From contig JAEPMY010000001.1 in assembly GCA_017643685.1 (NCBI GenBank), positions 1 to 64,000 on the forward strand: DNA of 64,000 bases. The letters run 5' to 3'. Each line of letters opens with the position of its first letter. The first letter of the stretch is position 1. The position numbers and the translations under genes were made by a program. This document shows positions 44,516 to 53,036 of the stretch, piece by piece. Under the pieces are notes generated by a model that worked only from the letters and a program-made list of their open reading frames with translations, searched no databases and was not told the DNA's origin. This DNA is from Sneathiella sp. GTDB lineage: Bacteria; Pseudomonadota; Alphaproteobacteria; Sneathiellales; Sneathiellaceae.

Positions 44516-45648
44516 TGATCGCTGTTACCGCCAAACATATCTTGATCGGGGGGCAATGGGTAAGTGATCAAGCTCTGCTGATCGAAAACGGTAAAATCTC
44601 TGCTATTCGTGACAGAACACAAATCGCTTCCGGCATAGAATTAAAAGATTTTGGCGATACCTATCTGGCGCCAGGCCTGTTTGATATTCAGGTCAACGGC
44701 GGTGGCGATGTGCTCCTGAATGATGAGCCAACGGTGGGCGGCCTCCTCGCCATTGCAAAGGCTCATCAGAAGTTTGGGACCACCTCCCTGCTCCCTACTT
44801 TAATCACTGATACTTTTGAAACCATGCGACAAGCCGCAGCGGCAGTTGCAGAAGCCCGAGCGCAAGGCCGCCATCAGATCAAAGGCATTCATTTTGAAGG
44901 CCCTTTTCTAAATACCGCGCGCAAAGGGGTGCATCACGCCCCCTATATCCGGGAATTTGAAAACCGTTTTCTCGATCTCTTGGATGAATTTGACCTTGGG
45001 GCGGTACTGGTCACGCTCGCCCCAGAGAATGTTCCGCCTGAATTTATAAAAGGGCTCCGCGCGCGTGATGTGGTTCTGTCCATGGGGCATACCACTGCGA
45101 ATTTTGAAACGGCTAAAGCGGCTATCACCCAAGGGGTTACAGGATTAACTCACCTCTTTAATGCGATGCCGCCCTTCCTTTCGCGGGAGCCAGGCCCAAT
45201 TGGCGCGGCCTTCGAAGATACAAGATCATTCGCCAGTGTCATTGCCGATGGACATCATATCCACCCTTCGACCTTAAAAACGGCTCTTCAGCTTTTAGGA
45301 CCTGACCGGAGCATTCTAATTACAGATGCGATGCCCCCTGTTGGCGGCATGGGCTCAGGTTTTAAATTGATGGATTTGGATATCCTTGTCGAGGACGGCC
45401 GTTGCCAAACGGCAGATGGGACCCTTGCCGGTGCTTGCATCAGTATGTGGGATGCCGTCCAATACTGCAGGCAAACTCTTAATTTCTCCATTGAAGACTG
45501 TCTTCAAATGGCATCTGCGACCCCGGCCCGTTTCATGGGGCTTGGATCGCAAATTGGCACCTTGCAACAAGGGTATGATGCGGATTTTATCTGCTTTTCA
45601 CCAGATGGAAGGATCTTAAACACCCATCTGGCTACAGAATTTAAGTAA
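44515..45648 (+). CDS. nagA: N-acetylglucosamine-6-phosphate deacetylase
   Basis: NagA (377 aa), amidohydrolase that deacetylates GlcNAc-6-P to glucosamine-6-P. Metal and active-site residues: LAPGLFDIQVNGGGDV, Glu in KGIHFEGPFLN, His in VVLSMGHTTAN, His in GLTHLFNAMPP, catalytic Asp in ILITDAMPPVGG. Complete. No nagB or transporter follows; the next gene is convergent with a single base between. Confidence 0.93.
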   Translation: MIAVTAKHILIGGQWVSDQALLIENGKISAIRDRTQIASGIELKDFGDTYLAPGLFDIQVNGGGDVLLNDEPTVGGLLAIAKAHQKFGTTSLLPTLITDTFETMRQAAAAVAEARAQGRHQIKGIHFEGPFLNTARKGVHHAPYIREFENRFLDLLDEFDLGAVLVTLAPENVPPEFIKGLRARDVVLSMGHTTANFETAKAAITQGVTGLTHLFNAMPPFLSREPGPIGAAFEDTRSFASVIADGHHIHPSTLKTALQLLGPDRSILITDAMPPVGGMGSGFKLMDLDILVEDGRCQTADGTLAGACISMWDAVQYCRQTLNFSIEDCLQMASATPARFMGLGSQIGTLQQGYDADFICFSPDGRILNTHLATEFK

Positions 45649-45649
45649 T

Positions 45650-46195
45650 TTAGCGGATATCAGGCTTAACCGTGCCATCATGCATCCAACGGGCATGATC
45701 CGGGGCGCGTTTAGTTTTCGACCACTCCTCCAGCATGTCCCATTTCACATCATCCAATTTGCTATGCATCGCAGGGGTGTCCGTATTGGCCGCCAGTTCA
45801 ATGCGATGACCATTGGGATCAAAGAAATAGATAGACTGAAACAAGGTGTGATTGGTCAAGCCGACAACATCAATGCCATCTGCTTCCAGTTTAGCCTTTG
45901 TCTCTTCCAAGTCCGCTACGCTATCCACTTGAAAGGCAATATGCTGAACCCATTCCGGCGTATTTTGATCCCGTCCCATTTCAGGTGAATTTGGCAGCTC
46001 AAAGAAGGCGAGGATGTTTCCCGCACCCGCATCCAGAAACACATGCATGTAAGGATCCGGCGCCTTAGTGGACGGCACTTCATTTTCAGCAATCGCCAAC
46101 ACGAAATCCATATTCAGATATTTCACATACCATTCCACAGTTTCCTTAGCATCTTTGCAACGATAGGCCACATGGTGAATTTTCTGAATTTTCAT
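45650..46195 (-). CDS. VOC/glyoxalase family protein
   Basis: Vicinal-oxygen-chelate protein of 181 aa: IHHVAYRCKDAKETVEWYVKYLNMDF at the start, then WVQHIAFQVDSVADLEETKAKL, and FFDPNGHRIELAANTD. The His and Glu ligands fit a metal-dependent dioxygenase or lyase, but the substrate is unknown. A ~40-residue charged tail (WDMLEEWSKTKRAPDHARW) is unusual for a simple glyoxalase. Confidence 0.8.
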   Translation of the reverse strand: MKIQKIHHVAYRCKDAKETVEWYVKYLNMDFVLAIAENEVPSTKAPDPYMHVFLDAGAGNILAFFELPNSPEMGRDQNTPEWVQHIAFQVDSVADLEETKAKLEADGIDVVGLTNHTLFQSIYFFDPNGHRIELAANTDTPAMHSKLDDVKWDMLEEWSKTKRAPDHARWMHDGTVKPDIR

Positions 46196-46287
46196 AGGGC
46201 ACCTGCTTGGTTTGAATGATCTTTCTAAAATAAGTTACAAATGAAACTATTTCAACAGAATTCCCTCCACTTCAGGTGCAGAAAAAG

Positions 46288-46312
46288 AAAGGCCTGCGTA
46301 AAGCAGGCCTTT
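46288..46312 (-). terminator. Terminator hairpin after the PAS-LuxR gene
   Basis: AAAGGCCTGC and GCAGGCCTTT are exact 10-bp reverse complements around a 5-nt loop. Read on the minus strand, the stem is followed by a T-rich CTTTTTC tail, 38 bp after the stop of the LuxR-type gene. Confidence 0.75.
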
Positions 46313-46349
46313 GAGAGAGAGAAATTCAAATGCAAATGAGAACTTCAGA

Positions 46350-47126
46350 TTATGAAATGTACCGCAGGACCAATGACACCAGTTCAGACTGACGTGTCAC
46401 CCCCATTTTGCCCTGGGCAGATTTCAACTGGTTGCGGATTGTCACAACACTGACACCGCGTTCCGCTGCGATATCAGAAGGACTTAATCCCTCTGCTAAC
46501 TTCCTGACAACAGTGGTTTCCGCGCCACTAAGTCCGAAATGCCTCATCAGCTTTTCAGATTGTTCAGGATGCTTACCATTAGGATCACGGATCATCAACG
46601 TGACGTGCCGATCAGCACATAGCCGATCCCCAACAAGGGATAACGCGTCCAATTGATCACAGCCGACCATAGCAACCATTGGCCAACCGTCTGATTTCGG
46701 AATTAAAAAGGATTGCTCCTGACCTTCAAATAAAGAGGTCCGGCTCCCCTCGCCGGCGCCTAAATATTTAAGCAGGAAATTCTGCGCCACATGGTCGGTA
46801 CAAAAAATTTTTCCTTTTCGATCCAAGGATATAACATCCCCGACCTCCAGCAACTCTTCGGCTTGCCGATTTGCAAACACAATCCGGCGATCACCGTCCA
46901 ATATAAGAATTGCTGGTGTCAGAGTGTATAATACCCTGAGAGCTGTAGCGAAGAAGCTTTCTGAGCGAACCACGTCTTTATAAGCCGGATTTGCTCCTGG
47001 TACGGGATCAGATGATGCGGATACCCCTATCTTTGCATCATCCGATGATACAGAGGTCACCCTCTGCACGTCATTTGCCCCCTCCGCAGGGGACCTAAAC
47101 CCATTACCGAAAACTGCTTCATCCAC
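46350..47126 (-). CDS. PAS-containing LuxR-family transcription regulator
   Basis: Regulator of 258 aa. The first ~55 residues are low-complexity; a PAS-like domain follows (LTPAILILDGDRRIVFANRQAEELLEVGD, about 68-175). The C-terminal HTH (about 195-258) reads LSGAETTVVRKLAEGLSPSDIAAERGVSVVTIRNQLKSAQGK. No receiver and no autoinducer domain, so it is a LuxR solo of the PAS type. Start is GTG with GAGG 8 nt upstream. An inverted repeat (47150-47181) lies just before it. Confidence 0.82.
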   Translation of the reverse strand: MDEAVFGNGFRSPAEGANDVQRVTSVSSDDAKIGVSASSDPVPGANPAYKDVVRSESFFATALRVLYTLTPAILILDGDRRIVFANRQAEELLEVGDVISLDRKGKIFCTDHVAQNFLLKYLGAGEGSRTSLFEGQEQSFLIPKSDGWPMVAMVGCDQLDALSLVGDRLCADRHVTLMIRDPNGKHPEQSEKLMRHFGLSGAETTVVRKLAEGLSPSDIAAERGVSVVTIRNQLKSAQGKMGVTRQSELVSLVLRYIS

Positions 47127-47149
47127 AGTTAGTACCTCAACCCCAAAGT

Positions 47150-47181
47150 GATATAAGATCCGAGGAAATTTATCTCATATC
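47150..47181. promoter_or_regulatory. Inverted repeat upstream of the PAS-LuxR gene
   Basis: GATATAAGAT (47150-47159) and ATCTCATATC (47172-47181) match as reverse complements at 9 of 10 positions with a 12-bp spacer, 24 bp upstream of the GTG start. Could be an autoregulatory operator; by-eye evidence only. Confidence 0.35.
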
Positions 47182-47273
47182 GAGGCGAAACAAACCGTGA
47201 ATGAAATCTAATTCATTGATTTATAATGATTATTTTTTGCGCGTTTTTGGTCCATTTTGGCCAAATTGATTCG

Positions 47274-49232
47274 TCAGCTCTCGCTGACACCCGCAAGCCT
47301 GAGGCCTTGAACATACTGTTCTTCAAGGTTTTTATCCAACGGAGGATACGTCGCAAGGTGCCAATCAACGGAGAAATCAGGTTGAACCTTGGAAAATTCT
47401 TCCATAACCGGCGCCGCTTCGTCGTGAAGCCCCAAATGCCCCATACTTGAAATAAGCGGCCGATAATTAGCATGGAAATTCGGATTATTCCGGAGAACCT
47501 GCCGACCGATGCGAACCGCATCTTCATATTTCCCTGCTAACATGCTGGCAATGCAACGCGCCGTATCAAAATAATATGGATGCGGATCAAACGGCATGAT
47601 CTGCCGACACTTTGCGAGCAAATTAAGGGCCGTATTCGCCTTACCGATATAACAATGGGTAATGGCGCTAAAACCCCAAGCGTAAGCACAGTTGGGGTTA
47701 GAGGCTTGTGATTTTTCAAAATACTCAAGCGCAGTACCAAAGTCGTGATGAACAAAAGCTTCTAGATGCCCCGCGATGGCGAGCCCGACATCGCTATGTG
47801 GTCTGATCTCCAGTGATTGACGGACAAGTTCGCCGATCTGTTCCCGCGTCCCTGCCACGTCTCGGGTATATCCTTGCCCAATTTCAATGGAACGCAAAAA
47901 TGCCAGCCATGCATAGGCTTCGGCAAGATTAGGATCCATATCAATTGCCCGAAGGATGTACCGCTCTGCTAAATAAACGGCATCCTCTGAGAATTTGAAC
48001 ATCACAGAGATTGCCCGAAGTAAGCACTGGTTCGCCGTCAGAAGGCTTTCTTCGGTATCCTTTGCCTTATCTGTTTCTCTCAGCTCCAACATCCGGGAGA
48101 TTTCAATAGCTGGCATGGTTGCAAAATCTTCCATGCCATGGATCATCTCACTCAATTGCGGCGTTAGGCGCTTCATCCAGAGTATCTCACCACTCTTAGC
48201 ATCCAATAACTGCAGCAAAATTGTGAACATGTTTGAACTACCGATCAGGTTTCCACGCACCCGATAGCAATCAGTTCCCACCCCGCCAGATTTGAGAAGC
48301 GCTGAAATATCGTCATCTTCGCGCATTGCAAAACGATCATTCCGCGCCAGCTGGCCACCAATATCTGACCTAAAAGATTGCGCAAGAAACTCCAAAACCG
48401 GATCGCTTGTCGCGTTTTTAAAGTCTTCTATGACAATTAACGGGCGGGTATCGACAGTAATTTTCTTTACACCGGGATCAAGGACCAGTGCGTGGGCTTT
48501 CTTATGCTGCCCTTCAGCAGATAAATCAGAGAGTAGCTGCTCAGTCTCTTGAGAGGGCGTTACGCCCAGTTCTTTATCCAATAGATTGCGACAAATCTCA
48601 TACTGCCTTTTTGCAGAGGCTTTATCACCGTTATCAATAAAAGATCGAATGAGCGCCTGATGAGCACTTTCATTGGTTGGATCCACCCCAAAGATGGCAG
48701 AGGTTACATTCTGCACCATCTTTAAATTATCAGGCTTCAGACTAACCTCTTGCAGAAGTTGCCCCAAACACCGGCCAAGCTCTTCTTCTCTTCTGGCTCT
48801 CTCTGTGTTCAGCCAATCACTAAATGCTTCTTCATCTATATCGCAATCCAGCATAAGCGAGCGAGGTTCTGACTGGACCAATTGCTCTGCCAGTGCAGGG
48901 CTATATTTTTTGGAACACTGAGTTGCCACGCGGGCATCGACCCATACTCGACTAAAATCGATGGAAACCTGCGTGCCTTCCATACGAATGATTTTAATAC
49001 CCGCTTCGTCTTCTTTGGCTTTTATTTCTTTGATTGCTTGACGAAAGTTCGCCATAGGGTCTTTGGCACTCCCCCACAGCAAAGACGCGATATGATTTTT
49101 GCGCACGGCACCGTTTGCAGACAACGCCACATAGCTGATCAAAGCTTGGGATTTCATTCTTAGTTGAGGAAGAAATTCACCTGTTGGCAATTCCCATCTA
49201 AAGGGGCCAAACAAATACAACCGTGAACTCAT
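47274..49232 (-). CDS. SARP/BTAD-type transcription activator with TPR region
   Basis: Protein of 652 aa. N-terminal OmpR-like winged helix (LYLFGPFRWELPTGEFLP, KSQALISYVALSANGAVRKNHIASLLWG; about 1-95), a BTAD helical domain (about 100-245), and a TolB-N/adenylate-cyclase-associated segment (ILEFLAQSFRSDI-like through DAKSGEILWMKRL; about 265-375). TPR repeats follow to the C-terminus (VYLAERYILRAIDMDPNLAEAYAWLAFLR; YFEKSQASNPNCAYAWGFSAI). It resembles the HilA/CadC-like and SARP regulators described in proteobacteria. Target genes unknown; possibly the neighbouring PAS-LuxR or orphan genes. Confidence 0.8.
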   Translation of the reverse strand: MSSRLYLFGPFRWELPTGEFLPQLRMKSQALISYVALSANGAVRKNHIASLLWGSAKDPMANFRQAIKEIKAKEDEAGIKIIRMEGTQVSIDFSRVWVDARVATQCSKKYSPALAEQLVQSEPRSLMLDCDIDEEAFSDWLNTERARREEELGRCLGQLLQEVSLKPDNLKMVQNVTSAIFGVDPTNESAHQALIRSFIDNGDKASAKRQYEICRNLLDKELGVTPSQETEQLLSDLSAEGQHKKAHALVLDPGVKKITVDTRPLIVIEDFKNATSDPVLEFLAQSFRSDIGGQLARNDRFAMREDDDISALLKSGGVGTDCYRVRGNLIGSSNMFTILLQLLDAKSGEILWMKRLTPQLSEMIHGMEDFATMPAIEISRMLELRETDKAKDTEESLLTANQCLLRAISVMFKFSEDAVYLAERYILRAIDMDPNLAEAYAWLAFLRSIEIGQGYTRDVAGTREQIGELVRQSLEIRPHSDVGLAIAGHLEAFVHHDFGTALEYFEKSQASNPNCAYAWGFSAITHCYIGKANTALNLLAKCRQIMPFDPHPYYFDTARCIASMLAGKYEDAVRIGRQVLRNNPNFHANYRPLISSMGHLGLHDEAAPVMEEFSKVQPDFSVDWHLATYPPLDKNLEEQYVQGLRLAGVSES

Positions 49233-49349
49233 AGCGATACCTGACTTATACTTAAGTTACTTTCTACAGTGGTTTTGCAACCGACAAAAATTCTACGTTT
49301 CACTAATTAAGAAGTATATAACCAGCTGAAGGATATGGAAATAATTTTC

Positions 49350-49375
49350 AAAAAAATTGCCTAATTTTCAGGCAA
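49350..49375 (-). terminator. Minus-strand terminator-like hairpin in the SARP gene leader
   Basis: Read on the minus strand, TTGCCT-GAAAATT-AGGCAA is a 6-bp stem with a 7-nt loop followed by seven T residues. It lies about 118 bp upstream of the SARP-type start codon on the same strand. No protein gene ends there, so it would end a short leader or small RNA. The stem is short. Confidence 0.45.
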
Positions 49376-49435
49376 ATACGCGAAATAATAGAACAAAAGG
49401 GCGAGTTGTAGAAATTAATAAGATATTTCGTTAGC

Positions 49436-49455
49436 CATGGTCCATATTGACCATG
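49436..49455. promoter_or_regulatory. Operator-like inverted repeat before the orphan gene
   Basis: CATGGTC (49436-49442) and GACCATG (49449-49455) are exact 7-bp reverse complements with a 6-bp spacer, 99 bp before the ATG at 49555. Size and symmetry suit a dimeric regulator. Confidence 0.4.
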
Positions 49456-49554
49456 ACAAAGACCACAACCTCTACAATAATATTGGGCTAACTTTACGTC
49501 CGAATGCGACCCATAGTTCACGCGGCGATTCACTTGGTTATTGGCAGGAATATA

Positions 49555-50001
49555 ATGATGCCATCGACACATCTAACGGAAATTTCCTTCGATTCAAAAG
49601 GCGAGCCTCTCAAATTAGAGCTCTCCCTGATCTCTCAGCTGCCAAGCACCTTTGAAATCACCTCTCATGATCGACATGGCGTCTATCAAGGGACGATCAT
49701 GAAAGGAAATAATCTGAATGGTCCAAATGACAGTTTTCACATCCCAACATCGGTGGACGAGTTGGATCAAAGGATCATTGGATGGAATATTATCTTTTCC
49801 TCACCAGACGAATTAGACGAAGCCGAATACGAAGCAATTCTCAACTTCATTCAGGGAACGGATGAACCGTTGTCTCCTCCCCTCGTTAAATCAGGGGCTC
49901 ACCAGAATGAAAAAATTGTAATGGGGTTCGCCCGATTTGTCGCCCGCCCTGACACCTTCTTGAACAAGACCTCCACACACCCGAACCTGCATACTGAATA
50001 G
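49555..50001 (+). CDS. Hypothetical protein, no family recognised
   Basis: Protein of 148 aa that I do not recognise. It has no signal peptide, membrane helix or Cys motif. Alternating hydrophobic stretches (LKLELSLISQL, GWNIIFSSP, IVMGFARFVAR) suggest beta-strands, with an acidic central helix (DELDEAEYEAILNFIQG) and a polar tail. ATG 49555 follows AGGA at a suitable distance; a longer frame from 49504 is less likely. It is flanked by regulators and convergent with the NarL-like gene. Confidence 0.55.
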   Translation: MMPSTHLTEISFDSKGEPLKLELSLISQLPSTFEITSHDRHGVYQGTIMKGNNLNGPNDSFHIPTSVDELDQRIIGWNIIFSSPDELDEAEYEAILNFIQGTDEPLSPPLVKSGAHQNEKIVMGFARFVARPDTFLNKTSTHPNLHTE

Positions 50002-50020
50002 CTCAACTATTCATTGTCGC

Positions 50021-50677
50021 TTACATCGCCTGGCGCAAGATATTAAGGTTATTGGCAATCGAAACTGCTTGCGTTCGGTTATTTGCGTTCAGATCTTTCA
50101 TCCAGTTTGAAATATGGACCTTAACCGTTCCCGGAGAAATACCAAGCTCCGCTGCAATCGCTTTATTTGACTTCCCTTCAGCGACAGCAGAAAGGACTTC
50201 TAGCTGGCGCCTTGTCAGCTTTGTACTGTTGTCAGCGATATCGACTGACAACTTCTGATTAGAGTCAGTTCGGATTGACCGAACGCCTTCATGTAACTCG
50301 GGTGGGAAATATTGTCCTCCGGCCAAAATCAACTGTACGGCTGCGATCATGACATCTTTATTTGATGAACGGTCTAAGAAACCACGAACGTTATAGCTGG
50401 TTAACTCCTTGATTGAAGGCCAGTCTTCCGGGTCTCCGACAACAATCACAGGTAAGTTCTGCGCATAAGGACGCAATTTGCCAATTCCTTCATGATCCGG
50501 AGATAAATAACTATTTACCGAGAAAATAACGAGATCTGCACCGTGATCATCCAAACAATCTAAAGCCTCATCGGCATTCTTAGCCTCGCAAATGGTGCTG
50601 TCTGGGAAATTTTCCTCCAGAACAAATCGCAATCCACTCCTACATATTTCAAACTTGTCTACAATCAATACGCGCAT
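50021..50677 (-). CDS. NarL/LuxR-type regulator with non-phosphorylatable receiver
   Basis: Protein of 218 aa with a receiver-like domain (1-120) and a GerE/LuxR helix-turn-helix (about 150-215: LTRRQLEVLSAVAEGKSNKAIAAELGISPGTVKVHI). The receiver lacks key residues: the acid pair reads VDKF, the phospho-acceptor Asp is Ser53 (DLVIFSVNSY), and the conserved Lys after beta-5 is Arg103 (GFLDRSS). It is therefore probably regulated by ligand, dimerisation or expression rather than phosphorylation. No kinase is adjacent. Confidence 0.82.
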   Translation of the reverse strand: MRVLIVDKFEICRSGLRFVLEENFPDSTICEAKNADEALDCLDDHGADLVIFSVNSYLSPDHEGIGKLRPYAQNLPVIVVGDPEDWPSIKELTSYNVRGFLDRSSNKDVMIAAVQLILAGGQYFPPELHEGVRSIRTDSNQKLSVDIADNSTKLTRRQLEVLSAVAEGKSNKAIAAELGISPGTVKVHISNWMKDLNANNRTQAVSIANNLNILRQAM

Positions 50678-51209
50678 GACATTAATCCATATCCGAGAGT
50701 TTACGCTACGTCACTTCATACTATGATTACTTAATATGAAATTTTCTAACACTGAAATTTCACAAATTATAACAACAAGTTGCTATTAATTTCACAAAAA
50801 CCTGATCAATCCACTAAAGGGTTATCCTGAAAGTTATATGTTTTATATCCAACTATACACCTTTGGACGTGCATCTTGATGATTTGAATCAAATTCGCTT
50901 ATATATTTAATTAATTATTAATAATTCGAAGCATCAAAATTCGAATCATTTCCCCCATAGATTTGTCTGATCCCCCTCGCAACGATTAGATCGGTTGCTT
51001 ATTTTCCGACACAATAGGGTGCTTTAGGCGTCACTACAAACAACTTTTTCGGGAAAGTGAATTTTATTCCGATATCGACACATTCTATTTGTCTTAACCG
51101 GCCTGCGAAATGAATGTTGTTTTATGCCCAACTTATAGGCAAAATAAATTCATTCTTGAACGCGTCTCTATGCAGCCGCCTCCCCTCCTCAGTCTCTAAA
51201 GGCGTCCCC
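50678..51209. other. Long AT-rich intergenic region before the MFS gene
   Basis: 532 bp without a supported gene. It contains an odd-centred perfect palindrome ATTTGAATCAAAT (50882-50894) and two direct copies of AATTCGAA spaced 15 bp apart (50923, 50938), with further AT-rich repeats. These may be regulator-binding sites for the divergent NarL-like and MFS genes. No tRNA or riboswitch was recognised. Confidence 0.45.
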
Positions 51210-52481
51210 ATGTCCATATCTGCAGGAAAAACAATAACATCAGAGCTGCCAGATTATCTGGATAGTAGATACTCCTGGTTGCGCCTCGGCATGTCGATGG
51301 TGATCGCAACTGTTGGCAGCGTTGGGATGTGGTCTATCATTGTGGTCCTCCCCAAAATTGAACAAGAGTTTGGGGCCGACCGTTCAGAGGCTTCCTTGCC
51401 GTTCACCACCATCATGATTGGCTTTGGGGTTGGCAATATCCTGATTGGTCGCTTTGTCGATCGGTTTGGAATTGCCCTTCCCATGGCTCTCTCTTCTGTT
51501 CTACTGGCAGCGGGTTTCTATTTCTCCACCTTGGTAAGCAGTGTTTGGATGTTTGCCATCTTGCAAGGGTTGATGGTCGGCCTTGGAACGGCAATCTGTT
51601 TTGGTCCATTAATGAGTGACATCTCTCATTGGTTCTACAGACGCCTTGGCATCGCCATCGCAGCTGCCGCGAGCGGTAATTATTTTGCGGGAACACTATG
51701 GCCTCTCTTTATTAAGGGGATCGTGGACACAGAAGGATGGCGTGAAGCATACGTCACAGTGGCCGTCATTATCTTTGTAACCATGCTTCCCCTCTCCTTC
51801 TTCTTCAGACGGCGCATCCCGAAAGTGACCTTCCCGATTTCAGGGGAAGTCAGTGAGAGTAAACCCTTACCCGATACGCGTAAGCAGGTTGACTTAAAAG
51901 GGAACACTCTGGTCTTCCTTCTCACCGTTGCCGGTGTTGCCTGTTGCGTGGCAATGTCTATGCCCCAAGTGCATATCGTGGCTTACTGCGCCGATTTGGG
52001 ATATGGCATCGTTCGGGGCGCGGAAATGCTCTCTCTTATGCTTGCAGGCGGTATCGTCAGCAGATTGATCTCTGGTGTTGTCGCAGATTATATCGGTGGC
52101 GTCAGAACATTGCTGATTGGGTCGATATTACAATGTATCGCGCTTTTCCTGTATATGCCGTTCAATGGATTGGTCTCCCTTTATATTGTCTCCCTGATTT
52201 TCGGCCTCTCCCAAGGGGGGATTGTACCAAGTTATGCGATTATTATTCGTGAATACCTGCCTGCCGCTGGGTCTGGTCAACGCGTTGGCCTCGTTGTCTT
52301 TGCCACCGTGATGGGCATGGCGTTTGGTGGCTGGTTATCCGGTCTTATTTACGATCTAACCCAGTCTTATCAGGCGGCATTTATTAATGGGATTGGCTGG
52401 AATTTCCTCAATATGTTCGTCATGCTGTTTATCCTGTTCAAAACCAAGAACACCGACCAGACAGAGCCTGCTTACGGATAA
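51210..52481 (+). CDS. MFS transporter
   Basis: Major-facilitator protein of 423 aa with 12 predicted membrane helices. The loop 2-3 motif is GNILIGRFVDRFG and its repeat-half counterpart is SRLISGVVADYIGG. The layout resembles the oxalate/formate and monocarboxylate antiporter group (IVVLPKIEQEFGADRSEAS, PSYAIIIREYLPA). ATG 51210 is chosen (AAGG upstream, family-like N-terminus); an in-frame ATG at 51114 exists. Its position before marR and the hydroxylase operon suggests uptake of the hydroxylase substrate, by inference. Confidence 0.85.
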   Translation: MSISAGKTITSELPDYLDSRYSWLRLGMSMVIATVGSVGMWSIIVVLPKIEQEFGADRSEASLPFTTIMIGFGVGNILIGRFVDRFGIALPMALSSVLLAAGFYFSTLVSSVWMFAILQGLMVGLGTAICFGPLMSDISHWFYRRLGIAIAAAASGNYFAGTLWPLFIKGIVDTEGWREAYVTVAVIIFVTMLPLSFFFRRRIPKVTFPISGEVSESKPLPDTRKQVDLKGNTLVFLLTVAGVACCVAMSMPQVHIVAYCADLGYGIVRGAEMLSLMLAGGIVSRLISGVVADYIGGVRTLLIGSILQCIALFLYMPFNGLVSLYIVSLIFGLSQGGIVPSYAIIIREYLPAAGSGQRVGLVVFATVMGMAFGGWLSGLIYDLTQSYQAAFINGIGWNFLNMFVMLFILFKTKNTDQTEPAYG

Positions 52482-52512
52482 ACTTGCACCCGAGCTGCAA
52501 ATTCAACTAAGA

Positions 52513-52524
52513 TGTATCTACACT
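52513..52524. promoter_or_regulatory. Candidate MarR operator, copy 1 (before marR)
   Basis: TGTATCTACACT ends 16 bp before the marR ATG. It matches the palindrome before the hydroxylase operon (TGTATATACACT, 53038-53049) at 11 of 12 positions. A shared site before a regulator gene and its neighbour operon fits control by that regulator. Confidence 0.5.
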
Positions 52525-52540
52525 TATTGAGGAGCAACTG

Positions 52541-52972
52541 ATGCAAGAAGATCTTCACGCCATTGGACGAAGCTGCATGGCGCTCAAGGCTCGCATGGCA
52601 GCACGAACTGTTACCCGCGTGTATGATGCGGCTTTAAAACCAGTAGGATTGCGGATTACCCAGTTTACGGTTCTTGCCTGTATCGGTTCCGGAGATGTGA
52701 ATTCAATCAGCGGCTTAGCTGATTATCTTGCTATTGAAAGAACAACACTCACCCGCAATCTCCAGCTTCTTGAGAAAAAGGGAATTATCTCATTTGAACA
52801 GGGAGAGGATTCGCGAGCACGCCCTGTAAAACTGACAGAAAAAGGCGAAGAACTTCTACAAAACGCCATTCCTCTCTGGCAAGACGCACAAAAGACACTA
52901 CAAGAAAAACTTGGCTCAGATGAATGGCACATGATCTCTAGCGGATTGAATATACTCACTAAATCCGCATAA
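52541..52972 (+). CDS. MarR family transcription regulator
   Basis: Winged-helix regulator of 143 aa: TQFTVLACIGSGDVNSISGLADYLAIERTTLTRNLQLLEKKGIISFEQGEDSRARPVKLTEKGEELL is spread over residues ~45-110 and shows the MarR recognition helix and DSRAR wing. N- and C-terminal helices for dimerisation are present. GAGGAG precedes the ATG. It probably represses the hydroxylase operon and itself through the paired sites at 52513 and 53037. Confidence 0.9.
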   Translation: MQEDLHAIGRSCMALKARMAARTVTRVYDAALKPVGLRITQFTVLACIGSGDVNSISGLADYLAIERTTLTRNLQLLEKKGIISFEQGEDSRARPVKLTEKGEELLQNAIPLWQDAQKTLQEKLGSDEWHMISSGLNILTKSA

Positions 52973-53036
52973 ACACCCCTCTTCCCGCTGATTGAAAGAT
53001 GTAACCGGCGTCACGGGAGTAAATTTTTAAAAATAT

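Larger units (their letters stand above)
49233..49554. other. Intergenic region between SARP-type gene and orphan protein gene
   Basis: 322 bp without a convincing gene; short open frames on both strands lack family features or codon pattern. It holds a minus-strand terminator-like hairpin and a separate inverted repeat, listed below, and must contain the divergent promoters of both flanking genes. Confidence 0.5.

Noticed and set aside
49348-49655. Two short open frames (minus 49348-49572, plus 49437-49655)
   Set aside because: Composition is not protein-like; they overlap the regulatory repeats and the start of the orphan gene.
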